A stretch of DNA of 64,000 bases, taken from Chamaecrista fasciculata (Eukaryota > Streptophyta > Magnoliopsida > Fabales > Fabaceae). Location: contig QANZ01045650.1 in the NCBI GenBank assembly GCA_003254925.1, forward strand, positions 84,003-148,002, read 5' to 3'. Under the pieces are notes generated by a model. That model saw nothing but the letters and a program-made list of their open reading frames with translations. It made no database searches and was not told where the DNA came from. This document shows, piece by piece, positions 35,065 through 48,000 of the stretch (positions within the stretch are counted from its first letter, which is position 1; the number at the start of each line of letters is the position of its first letter). The position numbers and the translations under genes are program-made.

Positions 35065-35684
35065 ACTTTCAGTCCTTCTTCGTCTCTTATCTCTTGCTGT
35101 CTAATACTCTAATCTCTCTCTGAGATCTCCTCAACATCTTAAAACTCAATTATTTATTCATTCAAGTAGCACAATGTGATATCTCAAGATGTTATAAAAA
35201 ATATTAAATTTAATAGTTTGTCCAAAATTAGATTATATAGTGAATCTAAAACTCACTTAGTTTGTTATTAAATTTTGAGAGCAAACAAAGCTAAAAAATT
35301 CATTGATGTTTATCTTGACATTGTAATGAAATTCTTTCAAATAAGAAACGATAATAGATATATATTTTATTTTTAAAAAAGAAAAGAAAGAAAAATTCAT
35401 CATACAAATCACGACTGTGCTTTAAAATATATTTGTAATATAAAAATAAATATTTTATGATTATTTTAAAACAATGTTTTAATATACTCTGTGTCTCTGT
35501 CACCTAATTTTTTTTTTTTAAAAAAATCTGTGAACTTAATTTATACCCTTGGACTTTTTCTTTCTAAACGGTGTGAAAACTCTGTATACAAATAAGAAAA
35601 CAAACATTCAATTCAACTGATCAGATTGGCATTCCCAATTTCACTCACTCTTCCTCAGCATTCATTCCGTAATCTCGCCTGAAA
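35065..35684. other. Upstream region of locus G
   Basis: AT-rich sequence with no gene. The last ~100 bases, just before the ATG, are likely promoter and 5' UTR of G. Confidence 0.5.
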
Positions 35685-38600
35685 ATGGCCATCGCCGACG
35701 GATCCGACGCGGAAGCTCCGCTTCTACTCGCCGACGACGCGGTGGACGGCGCCGTCGATTACAGAGGCGAACCGGTCGTCCGGTCCAAGTCAGGGTACTG
35801 GAGATCCGCATGCTTCATAATAGGTACTTTCCTTTCCTTCTTCGCTCTTCATTCAATTTTCGCCTCTATCAGGCCAAAAAAAAAATAATAATAATAATTC
35901 GCCTCTTTAATTTCTTCTTCGTTTTCTTTCTGTCTGTGTGACCTAATTATTGATGGTTGAATCGGTGAGAAATGAGAAGGCGTTGAAGTAGCAGAGAGAA
36001 TCGCGTACTACGGAATCGATTCGAATCTGATTACGTTCTTGACGGGGCCTCTCCGGCAGAGCACCGCCGTGGCGGCCAAGAACGTCAATGTTTGGGACGG
36101 AACGGCGTCGTTGCTTCCTCTGCTTGGAGCATTTGTGGCCGATACTTATCTCGGACGCTACCGGACGATCATTGTAGCTTCCATCATCTACATCTTGGTC
36201 AGTTCTCTTACTCTCACTTTCATTTCCTGTTATAACTTTACATACAAGATTACAAGAGTCAAAATTAAAAATAAGATTTAATTAATATTAACTTTTACAC
36301 TAAACCTTTCGTATCAATTATCAAATATATTATTAAAAAACATGTTAATTTTTTGTTATTAATCTTAAGAAAATATAAAGTAAACTAATAATTTAGTCCT
36401 TAATAAATCATAGATGTATCAATTTAATTCCCAAAATATGAATTTATACAATTTAGTCTCTAATAAACAATAGAAATACAATTTTTCAAAAAAACAAATA
36501 CAAGTACAAATAATTTGATTTTTTTTTTAGAATACTAATTGAGATTTAATGATTAATATGATGTAGTTTTAAATTTTATTAAAATTACAATGAAAAAAAT
36601 CAATCTTAAAAAATCACATTTTTTGTTTAATTTGAATTGATATTTTAGCAAAAAGATTAAATTCATTGTAAGTATATCTATCCAAACTAAATCTTATAAT
36701 TTTATCTTTAGTGGCTAAATTAAAATATGAGTAAATTAATAATTTAGTCATTGAAAGATCATTGAATTGACAACTCATCATTGAAATATTGAAATATATA
36801 TTTTAGTTCATGAAAGAACTAATATTTATTAGTCATTTTCATGGACAAAAGAGTATATTGTTTTGTTATTTCAAGAACTAACGAATATACCTTTTGGTTC
36901 TTTTAACGACTAAATTGTGTATATTAATTTTTTAGGGACCGAATTGTCAATTTGTTGATCTCTCAAAGGTCAAATTGTTAGTTTACTCTTAAAATATGAT
37001 AAAAGTATCTTTAGTGTCCCTAAATTATGGGATAAGTGTCGGTTACTCAGTTGTACTCCTAATTTTTTTTTTTATCGTCAATTGTACTTCCATTTTAGAC
37101 AAAAGAACATTGATGTATCATATTGACTCAATTTAAGCATGTTAACATGGCTCATTGAAAATTTTTTAAGCACCAAAAAGTTACTTAATTATGAAATATT
37201 TGAATATTCTCTTCAATAAATAAAAAGAGAAAGTATCACATGAGTGTGGCCCGATGACTCTTTATGTGGTCCCTTAATCAAGTGGTGGAAGTTTGAATTC
37301 TACTTTTGTGTGTGGAAAATATTTAATGACTATCCGTTTACCTTTAAGTAGATGACTCATTACAAAGAGATTAGTCATTATTTTTAGGGAAAAAATATAA
37401 CAAGACCCCTTAAACTTTGAGTCATTTGGAAGTAGGCCCTCAAACTATCAATTTTGAAAATCAAATCCTTAAACTTTGATGGTTTAGGAATTAGATCCTT
37501 CCATCCATTTTTGTCACTAACGGTGTTAATTATTATTAGGATAAATTACATTTTGGTACCCTGTGATTTGGTCATATTCCACTTTAGTACCCTGTGGTTT
37601 AAGAAGTGACATTCTGGTACCATGTGCTTTAGTTTGTTAGAAAGTTAATAGAAATTGGAATTTTTGGAGCTATTTTGTAATTTTAACTATAACATCTTTT
37701 GAAAAAATTACATATTGACCCTCTAATATTTTCAAAAAATTACAAACAGGTCCCTGATTAGTGATTACATATTATCTAGGGACTAAAATGAAAATTATAA
37801 AACTTTTTGGGGTCAAAACATAATATTTGAAAAATATAGGACAGAAGATAGAATTACAAAACAATCCCAATTTTGGAAAATTTGTGCAATCTAGTCCTAT
37901 TAAGATTTAAAATTTTGTGTTTCTAAGGACTATTTTGAAGATATTTAAATATTTATGGGTGTTTTACTAATTTCAACCTCTTTTTACTGCATTAAAATTT
38001 CCTTTTATCTCCCAAATATGGTTAAAATTACGAAATAGCCAAAAAAATGTCAATTTCTGTTAATTTTCTAACGGAATTAATATTCAGTGTACCAAAGTGT
38101 TAACAATGAATATCAGAGGATACCAGAATATCACTTTTTAAACCACAGGGTACCAAAGTGGAATATGACCAAACCACAGGCTACCAAAGTGTAATTTATC
38201 CTAATAATAATTAACAACGTTAATGAAAAAATGTATGGAAGGTTCTAACTCCTAAATCTTCAAAGTTTAAGAATTTGATTTTCAAAATTGATAATTTAAA
38301 GGGTCTACTTCCAAATGACTCAAAATTTAAGCGGTCTTGTTACATTTTTCACCGTGGATACCTTGATTTAGACCAAAAAAAAAAAAAGAGAGAAAGTGAA
38401 TATTAAAAAAAAATATAATAAATTGTGTAAATTCTCCTACTTTATAACCTTTCCGAACTTCACAAAGGTCAAAGGTTATAAATTGTGTAAAAAAAAAAAA
38501 ACCTTCTCGAAGAAATTTACACCATCATTTACAAGATAGTGAAGACAATTACATTAAAAAAAAAAATTTATCTAACATGTGCCCTAAGGGCACATTTTAA

Positions 38601-41600
38601 GGTTTCTTCTGGTTAGTTAGTAGAACATCTCATATCTTGAAATCTATGAAAATTCATTTAAAAGATAATTTTTAATGTTTTAAAACTCACTTGACCAATC
38701 AAAAGAAACCTTAGCATATGCCTTACCTTCTTTGAAGGACCCTTAAAAAAATTAGTCACTAATTTAATATTTTGGTTCTTTAAAATACTATGATTGACCT
38801 TCCCTTAATTTATTTAGCAAAAAAGATCATGCTTCGCTGTATCATGACTCATGAGACTATAACAATTTTAAAGTTAAAAACATTAAGAAGGACAATATTT
38901 TGAAGGGTAAATTATAATTTGGTATCTTATTCTATAGACCGTTTTCACTTTGACACCTTACTATTTTAAAAGTGACACTTTTGTACCTTACTTTTTTGTA
39001 TTGTTAACACTTTGGTACCCAAATTTATTTTTCTGTTAAATTTTGACGGCGAAGTCGCACGTGACCATCACGTGTACAGTAAAAACATTCAAATGTGAAT
39101 TTTCCTCTCATTTTTCACAATTCAAACGGTAAAACACTCCAACAATCTCTCACTTCGAATCTTGGTATTTTTCACAATTTTTGAATGTTTTAGCATCTGA
39201 ATCGTAAAAAATGAGAGAAAAATGAACATTTGAGTGTTTTTACTGTGCATGTAATGGTCACGTGCGACTTCATCTTCAAAACTTAACAGAAAAATAAATT
39301 TTGATACCAGAGTGTTAACGATTGCAAATAATAGGATATCAAAGTGTCACTTTTGAAACAACAGAGTACCAAAGTGTTAGTGGTCGCAAAGAACATGATA
39401 TCAAAGTGTCACTTTTGAAAGAAAAGGATACCAAAGTGAAATCGGTCTATAGAATAGGATACTAAAGTGTAATTTATCCTATTTTTTTTTAAAAAAAAAA
39501 AAAGTTAAGTTCATTCTTTAATATGGGTTAACCCATGCTAGGTTAGATTTAATAGAGGGGAAATTTTCACATAATGAAGGGGAAAACTATTGTAATTTGT
39601 TAATGAAAGAGTAAAAAAGGATTAACTACTTGGCTTTCGATTTCGTGCAAGTCATGGAAGATGCTTTGAAAATGGAGTCTTTCATCCATCATGTGAGCAT
39701 CACTTCATCAGTAACTATCTGATTAAGATTGATTTAACTTTTTAGGGCATTGATGTAAAGAATATTGAAAATTTTAAAAATAGTAAAATAAAATAGAAAT
39801 TCTGTAAAGATTGTTTTTACTTTTTAGGGCATTGATGTAAAGAATATCGAAAATTTAAAAAATAATAAAATAAAATGGAAATTCTGTAAAAAAAATATAA
39901 TAGCAAAGATATAAAAAAAAAAAGAATGAAATAGCTAAAATTTTCCCTTTTATATTTTCATATTTTTAACAATTTTTGACTATTTAGATTTTTAATATGA
40001 TTTAACTAACGTTATAAAAATATTTATTAAAAATGTATAAGAAAATTGAAATAAAATTGGAGTTAAAAGAGAAAAAAAATTTAATATTTTTTAAAAAATA
40101 ATATGAATTAAGAGACAAACTGACGAAAAGTCGAGCTCTATTTAATTATTATAGTCATTAGAAAAACCAGTTTTCTAAGAGAGACGTGGGGTATCTTCTC
40201 TTTGATGGTGAGGTAGGTTGGACGTTAAATGCTGCTGTTTAATCAAGTTTTTATTCGAGTTCTTAATCATCGAGTGACACTGGAGATGGGACTTCGAATT
40301 CTTTTTTTTTTTATTTGATTATTATCTGTAACTTTAAATAACATTTGATAAAAATTTTATATACGATGAATTATGATTGAAGAAAAATATTAAATATATT
40401 TTTTATATTATTAATTATAAAAAAATATAAATCAAGTTTATAGACGAAAGAACTTTATAATTAAAATATAAAAAATTTATCTAATTTTTTTCAAAATGAA
40501 AATTATGATATAATATGAAAATAATCAAATAAGAAATCATCAAGCTCTTAGACAGTTAGACTTTCCAATCAAGATCTTTTTCTTGGTCTCCCCAAGAAAA
40601 AATCAAGATCTTCTTCAATCTTAATATATTTTCAAATTTTTCGATATTGCAACTTTTTCATAGGAAAAAAATTATAGATAGGTAAAGCGTTATTATTGCC
40701 CCTTTTCATATTCCATGATGGCCAGTTTTGTGTATCAAAAATAAATTATGGCCAGTTTTATTAATCATTTTTACTTTTGGCTGGGCATAATTTTTTCTTC
40801 TTTCTTTTATCAATAAATTGTAGTTGCAACGTGCAAGCAATTGCTGTGACTTGTGAAAGTGATGTTTTCTCCCGTTTTAAATGTATAATTGTAGTTAATA
40901 TAATAAATAATAAATTAATAATTTAGTCTTCAAAAAATTATTAAGTTGACCATTCAATTTTTTAAAAATTAAAATAGAACCTTTAATCTTTCAATTCACA
41001 TGCATGGCTACTACATATACATGTAAATCTTAACCTCCACGTTAATTAGGTAAATGCTGGCATTTCCAAACATGGTGCTTTGATAAAGAAGTTCTTTTAT
41101 AAGATAAGGTTAACATACTCAAAATTATTAACTTTAGTTATTGTACCAAAAAAAAAAGAACTCCTTGAATTTTGAAGAGTGACAAAAAACTCCCTTAATT
41201 TTTTATTCTGTGCAAAAGACCTATTTTAGTAAGATTTTTTTATAAAAAGAACTTTTTATATATATAATTTTATGATTGTTGTTATATTTTACGTTGATCC
41301 TAAATTAAAATTAACTATTCTCGTAATTAATAATAAAAAAAAAAGAAAGTTGATTTTTTTCAATGAAAACTTGAATAAAAAAGATTATTTGCACAAAATC
41401 ATAAGATTAAATAGGTTTAGTCTCTTTACAAAATTTGAAAATTGATTACACAAAAAAAAAATCAGAAGAGTTTTGTTTATTTTACCTTTCTTACACCAAA
41501 AGAAATACAAGTTTACGAATGATTGATCATAAAGCATGATAGGATCGAGGTATGGAATTCATACCCTGTTTTGAGTCTTGACCATCATATTTCAATTTGG

Positions 41601-43575
41601 ATCTTCTATAGTAGTTCTAAGAGACAAAGTAGATCTCACTGACATTTTCTCTTTCTATCCTATTCTTTTCTCTCTTATCACTGCACCCTAAACTATAAGG
41701 ATCCAAATTGATCCTATTTACTATTTCTAAGGCCACAACCCACCTGACTTGGCTTAACATGAATTACAGGGACTAAGCTTGTTGACGCTGTCAGTTATGC
41801 TTCCTTCTCTCATAAACTCTGATTGCCAAGCTTCCAATATACTATCATCATCCTCATGTTCTCTTAAGTTGCGAGTGATTTTGTTCTTCTTCTCACTTTA
41901 CATGGTAGCCCTTGGGCAAGGAGGACACAAGCCTTGTGTTCAGGCTTTTGGGGCAGATCAATTTGATAAACGGCACCCAAAGGAGTGCAAAGCCAGGAGC
42001 TCATTCTTTAATTGGTGGTATTTCACTATGTGTGCAGGCTGCTTGCTAACTCTAGGATTCTTGAACTATATACAGGATAACCTTAGTTGGGTTATTGGAT
42101 TTGGAATCCCTTGTCTTGCAATGATGATTGCATTGTTTGTTTTCTTGCTTGGAACCAAGACCTACAGGTTCCACTTAAAGGAGAATGAGAAGAGCCCTTT
42201 TGTGAGAATTGGCCATGTGTTTTCTGCAGCTATAAGAAACCGTGGAAGAACCCTACCAACAAACATTGCTTCCAAAGAGGAAGCTTGTGATACCATGCCT
42301 CATCAATGTTCCCAGCAATTCAAGTAAGATAAACAACTAATCATCATGAGTGATAAAATAAAGGCTACAATGCATAAAACCCTCCTTGAATTTTAATAAA
42401 ATGAATTATTTGCACAAGATCAAAAGTTCAGGAGTCTGTTTTCACTCTTCAAAGTTTAGGGGGCGTTTTTTGTACAGTGATTAAAATTCAAGGAGATTTT
42501 GTACATTTTAGCCTAAAATAAAATCCCATCTTATTGAGTTGCTTTGCTTCTAAAATTCTTTTGCACTAATTTGCAATTCAAGTGAAGATTTAATAGTTAC
42601 TTATCACGTTGTTCATGAGTTATTCCGTTCATAACTAACTTCATTAACTGTGGCATTTCAAGATTACTGAAAAAGAGTACCTGTTGCTGTGTAGATGTTT
42701 CAATGGGTAAGATGATTTCTTTGTCTAACTAGATTCTGTTTTCTACTATATATGTCAGCTTTCTGGACAAAGCACTGCTTGTACCAAAGGGTTCCCAGGA
42801 AGAGGAAGCTTGTAGCCTCAGTGAGGTAGAAGAAGCAAAAGCTGTACTTAGGCTTGTTCCTATATGGGCTACAAGTTTGGTCTTTGGTATAGTTTATGCT
42901 CAAATTCGAACTTTCTTCACCAAACAAGGAGCTACTATGGACAGAACCATATTTTCAGGCTTTGCTTTACCTTCTGCTTCTCTTCAATTGCTTGTCGTTT
43001 TGGCCATTGTTATTTTCACTCCCATCTACGACCGTGTTTTTGTGCCAATAGCGAGAACTATCACGAAGAATCCATCTGGGATCACAATGTTACAAAGAAT
43101 CGGAACTGGAATATTTGTTTCCATAATCACAACAGTATCTGCAGCTCTTGTTGAGAGAAAAAGATTGGAAACTGCAATAGAGTATGGTATAGTTGATGAT
43201 CCAAATGCAATTGTTCCAATGAGTGTTTTGTGGCTGATTCCCCAATTCTTCTTGTTTGGAATTGCTGAGGTTTTCACTATGGTTGGCCTTCAAGAATTCT
43301 TCTATGATCAAGTCCCAAATGAATTGAGAAGCATGGGTCTTGCTCTTTACTTGAGTGTGGTTGGTGTGGGGAATTTTCTGAGTAGCTTTCTGATATCTGT
43401 GATAGAGGAAGTAACTGATAAAGCAGGACAAAGTAGCTGGTTTTCTGATAATCTCAATCAGGCACATCTTGATTACTTTTTCTGGTTACTTGCTGGACTT
43501 AGTGTGATGGGATTGGCTTTGTTCATTTTCTTTTCAAAATCTTATGTCTATAATCAAAAGGGCCTGGCAATATGA
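35685..43575 (+). CDS. NPF5: NPF5-type proton-coupled nitrate/peptide transporter (locus G), with 5.6-kb intron 2
   Basis: Predicted exons are 35685-35823, 35980-36197, 41770-42323 and 42759-43575, giving 575 aa. Exon 1 is the shortest in the array ([18 protein letters not shown]). ExxER is E49-VAER, followed by [18 protein letters not shown] and [11 protein letters not shown]. Exon 3 starts [14 protein letters not shown] and carries [18 protein letters not shown] and SSFFNWWYF. Exon 4 starts [11 protein letters not shown], goes on to LRLVPIW, and ends NQKGLAI. Frame and phases are consistent, with no stops. Intron 2 (36198-41769) is expanded by at least three foldback or MITE insertions, one nested in another, plus an 82-bp tandem duplication. 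Intron 3 carries a 153-bp foldback. G is more diverged from the C-D-E group, so it belongs to an older layer of the array. Confidence 0.92.
36729..36988. mobile_element. Mutator-like MITE in intron 2 of locus G
   Basis: Inverted arms beginning GAGTAAATTAATAATTTAG and ending GTTAGTTTACTC are flanked by a perfect 9-bp duplication TTAAAATAT (36720-36728, 36989-36997). Confidence 0.87.
37215..37389 (+). repeat. Possible SINE relic
   Basis: GTGTGGCCCGATGACTC followed by GTGGAAGTTTGAATTCTA resembles the A and B boxes of tRNA-derived plant SINEs at the expected distance. Weak. Confidence 0.3.
37390..38350. repeat. Nested foldback elements in intron 2 of locus G
   Basis: Outer arms: CAAGACCCCTTAAACTTTGA near 37401 and TTTAAGCGGTCTTG near 38326, with TCATTTGGAAGTAG near 37424 pairing with CTACTTCCAAATGA near 38306. 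An inner element (37539-38201) starts GGATAAATTACATTTTGGTA and ends CCAAAGTGTAATTTATCC. The outer element is split almost exactly at its centre. Confidence 0.82.
38924..39481. repeat. Foldback element of the AAAGTGTAATTTATCC family
   Basis: Arms start GGGTAAATTATAATTTGG and end ACTAAAGTGTAATTTATCC. The right arm carries a duplicated block (ATATCAAAGTGTCACTTTTG twice, near 39337 and 39398). A central region pairs CGCACGTGACCAT with ATGGTCACGTGCG. Confidence 0.82.
39737..39890 (+). repeat. Two-copy tandem repeat, 82-bp unit
   Basis: ACTTTTTAGGGCATTGATG starts at 39737 and again at 39819, with the following ~70 bases nearly identical. Confidence 0.85.
42362..42514. repeat. 153-bp foldback in intron 3 of locus G
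   Basis: AGGCTACAATGCATAAAACC and CCTCCTTGAATTTTAA near the left end pair with TTAAAATTCAAGGAG and GTACATTTTAGCCT at the right. Related arms occur near 41155 and 41400-41490. Confidence 0.75.
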
Positions 43576-45045
43576 TAGTTTGTTTCTTTTGTTTTGTTAT
43601 TTTAGGATGTGCAGGAATGTGTATAATGTAATATAAGATGGCAAGGTATTACTACTGTATAGATATAAGAGACATACATGTTTGCTGTTAAGTAAAATTT
43701 GAAGTGAAAAATAAAGAAAAAATGGTAAATCTACCTAAGCATAGTGAAATTCCAAATGTTATGTCTCAGTGTCTATTTATGTTTCTCTCAACCATTACAT
43801 TCGGGCAAGAAAATAGAGAAGTATAATAAAATTGAGTCTGGTATGTGAACATCTTAGTTTTTGAAGTAAAAGTGTGTTTATGAAATGTTAGAAAACTAAG
43901 TCTATAGAGTCTTCATCTCATTTTTATTTCTTAGTTGAGATGCAGACATGATTGGCTATTTTCCCTTTGGGAGCAAAGAAATTGATAAGAGATAATAAAT
44001 CTATTAAAGTTAGAGAGAGATGTGAAATTCAGAAGAGTAAATAAATATAAGAATAACAGATTTTACTATCAACACAACTAAGTGCTCTCATTTATGTCTT
44101 CATATCTTTTTCTAACTTCTGAAATTTTACATCTGTTTTAGCAATGTGCAGATTCTTTCTTAACCTAAATCCACATTATACATGGATCAACACTTCCTTG
44201 ACGAAATAGCATCATGAAAAAGACTCCACTAACTCATGATTGTTTAGATATGGTACTCCATATCTTACATTATTGAATAAACTCAATCACATAACTATTT
44301 TTGTGGAGCTCAATATATCAAGATAGAGAATGATATATTGATATGTAAAATTTACTATAATTGATTTACTTGTGATTAATAGTCTAAGCTATTCTTAGTT
44401 TATACTTTATACATAATTTTATGAATACATTCAATATTCGTATATTGTATAGTACTGGATTTTAGATCATTAGTAGGAAATTTAATTTGAAGAACAAATG
44501 TTAGTTTTGTTATGTGTGGTTGTTCTGAGATTCTATGTTAGGCAGTCAAATGGCAAGATTTGAAGTAAGAAGCAAATGTGATGGAATTGACTTTATTCAT
44601 GTAAATTGTAATTATGTAATGACTCATGCATGTTCTTGTGAAATCTCAGATCTATAAATAGAAAGGAATCAAAATGACAACGTAATTAATTTAATATTAT
44701 TTATATATCGAAAAGATATACAAAAATGACAACGATTAGATTTTCCAAATCTTGTGGATACATATTTAAAACTTGACGTGACATTTTCAATCATTTTAGA
44801 TTCACAACTAGTTAATTTTTTAATGCATAATATGGTGAACAAACTTTATTTAAAATAATTTTTTAATCATTATGCATACAAATTTTCCACAACCATAAAA
44901 TAATTTGTATAGAATTAAGCAAAGGGCGTTGAATCTGGTGCCTTTAATTTCTCTGATTAACCCAAATCTTATTATATTTCTTGAGGAGCTAATTGAACTA
45001 GGCAAAGCCAAGGGTATTTGGTGAAGAAGGAGGAGGTTGAAGAAG
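43576..45045. other. Spacer between loci G and H
   Basis: AT-rich sequence. No gene, bounded element or RNA gene recognised. The last ~100 bases are probably the 5' UTR of H. Confidence 0.5.
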
Positions 45046-48000
45046 ATGGCTATGAGGGAGCAATCCGACGTCGTTTGGAGGGAACAGGAGAGTGAAACGA
45101 CAGTGTTGGATGGCAGCGATGAATATGATACTGTGAATGACGTAGTTGATTACAAAGGCCGCCCTGTCTTCAGACGAAACGCAGGTCGTTGGAGATCCGC
45201 TTGCTTCATCATAGGTGTGCGGTGACCTTAAAATTATATTTTAGTCTTCCAATTATAGAGTGAATTTTATTTAAGTTCTTAAATAAGTTTGTTTTGTTTT
45301 ATCCTTAATTTTTTTTATTTGTTAAACCCTATGAAGCATGGACACTTCATTGTGAGGGCGTGTCGCCGTGTCAGACACGTGTCCGTGTCCGACATCCGTA
45401 CGACACCCACACGACATATATTCATAAGTTTCAAAATATAAAATTAATTTTTTGTGATTTTAACATGACAAACAATATAAAATAATAATATATATGACAT
45501 ATATTATGAATAAATATTATAATTTTTAAATTTCTCATTAAAATTTGTGGATTTTTAATTATTTATATATATAAATATATGCCGTGTCGTGTCATGTAAG
45601 TTTAAGAATTTGACGTATCGATGTGTCCTTGTCCGTGTCGTGTCCGTGTCAGTGTCCATGCTTCATAGGTTAAACTATTAGTCTAAAATATGATTTTATT
45701 TTGTTTCTATTGTTGTTTCTGATAGGGGTGAGCATATTGACCCACGAGCCCGCGAACCCGCAAAAACCAACCCAACCCGCAGTCACGGGCTGGGTTGGGT
45801 TGGGTTGGGTTCAAAATTCTCAACCCGCATACCTGCGGGTTGGTCTGTGGGCTGGAGGTTTATGAACCCAACCCAACCCGCGAACCTGCAAATATATATA
45901 ATATATATTTTTATAATTAATTACTAATATATATATAATATATTATAGAGCAAACTAACAATTTAGTCCTTGAAAGACCACTGAGCTAACAGCTCGATCC
46001 TTGAAAAGATTGAAATGTATAATTTAGTCCTTGAAAGACCAAAATGGTATACTAATTAGTCCTTTTTATGGACTAAATAGTATACAGTTTTAATCTTTCA
46101 GGGACTAAAAAATATACCATTTTGATCTTTTAGCGACTAAATTGTATATTTCTATATTTCAGGGACCAAATTGTTAGTTTACTTTGTGTTATTTTGTTGT
46201 TTAAAAAAAAAGATTCAACCCGCGGGTTTAGGCCAACCCAACCCGCAGATTGATGTGCGGGTTGGCTGGGATTTTCCCTCAGCCCGCCCCAACCCAGCCC
46301 GCGCTCACCCCTAGTTTTTGAACTCCACACTTACATTTTAAGATTTTTCTTTTATACGTGTTTTAATATGTGAACTGAAAAGGTAATAAAGAAAAATTCT
46401 CCTTCTTAAAAAGAAATAACAACAACAAATTTATTTTTCAATTTGGAACTAAGAACCAAAACGAAAAAAGAAAGTTAATCTTTTAATATGTGTAATTTAG
46501 CCAAATTTTAAATAATAGCACTAAATCATAATTTAATAGTGTTAATAGTATCAATGAAAAAATTGGATGAAATGACAAATATTATAATAAAAAGAACTTG
46601 CAAGGGATCAAATTGGAAAAAAAAGATCCTAATAAGACCAACTAAAAAAAATAGTAATAACATATTAACATGTGAAGAAACAAAATATCATTATTAACAC
46701 TATTTGGTCGATTTGAAGAACAAAAAATAAAGAGTTTAAATAAATTATTAAAATTTTTAATATTTATTTTATTAATTAATTCTTGATTTCAAATTGTGGG
46801 TGTAATAATTTAAAATGGTGAAGGTGGGGAAGTGACAGAGAGGATGGCATACTATGGAATTCAATCAAACCTAATAAGCTATTTAACAGAGCAACTACAG
46901 CAGAGCACAGCCATGGCTGCAACTAACGTCAATGTGTGGATCGGAACGGCGTCGTTGCTTCCTCTTTTTGGAGCATTTCTTGCTGACTCTTATATTGGAC
47001 GCTACCGCACTATTATCATTGCTTCTTTCCTCTATATTTTGGTATCTCTCACTCTCATTTTAAGATTTTTAAGAACACCACATAAATTAGTTTCTAAAAA
47101 TATACACAAGTTCATAACTTAATCTTTTAAAATGTGATATTTATGAATCCACAGGGACTAGGCTTGTTGACACTATCAGCTATGCTTCCTTCTCTCACCA
47201 ATTCTGAATGCCAAATTGCCCTTAAACCCATCACCCCATGTCCTTCTAAATTGCAGGCATTCATATTCTTCTTCTCACTTTACCTAGTGGCCCTTGCCCA
47301 AGCAGGACACAAGCCTTGTACTCAGGCTTTTGGTGCTGACCAATTTGATGAACACCATCCTAATGAGGCCATACAGAGAAGCTCCTTCTTCAATTGGTGG
47401 TATTTCACTTCATGTGCATTTTGCTCCCTAACTCTTTGGATCTTGAACTATGTTCAGGACAACTTTAGTTGGGTTCTTGGGTTTGGAATCCCTTGTGTCT
47501 TGATGATCTCTGGGTTGATCTTTTTCTTTCTTGGAACAAAGACTTACAGGTTTATTACCATTGATGGGGATGATGACAATAAAGTTACACCATTTATAAG
47601 AATTGGTAGGGTATTTTTTGCAGCCATGAGGAATTGCAGAACTTCAGTTTCAGAATCAGACATAGCAGTTCATCAATGTTCTCAACAGCTCAAGTATGGA
47701 GTAAAGTTCTAAACTTTTGTTTTTGGAGAATTTGAAGCTCACTTTGAATCTTGATAGCATTCTTGATGTAATTGTACTGAGTTGAAAACAAGTGTGTTGC
47801 ATATGTCTCTATGTTTTACCAAACCATACAAAAGGGGCTCTTCTATATTAGGCTGTTCATTGTTTCAGTTGGTTCACATTAGCAGGAGAAGATAATGGGT
47901 TGGGTTTGTTATGATTTTCTTAGCCAAATCGAACCAACTTAAACCATTGCATTTTCAGAGTTGGTCAATTTATTCCTCCTATTATTTTGTAAAAAGAAGA

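Noticed and set aside
34462-35123. Two ~215-codon open frames across the gap
   Set aside because: Nearly all residues are N-derived, so they are gap artefacts.
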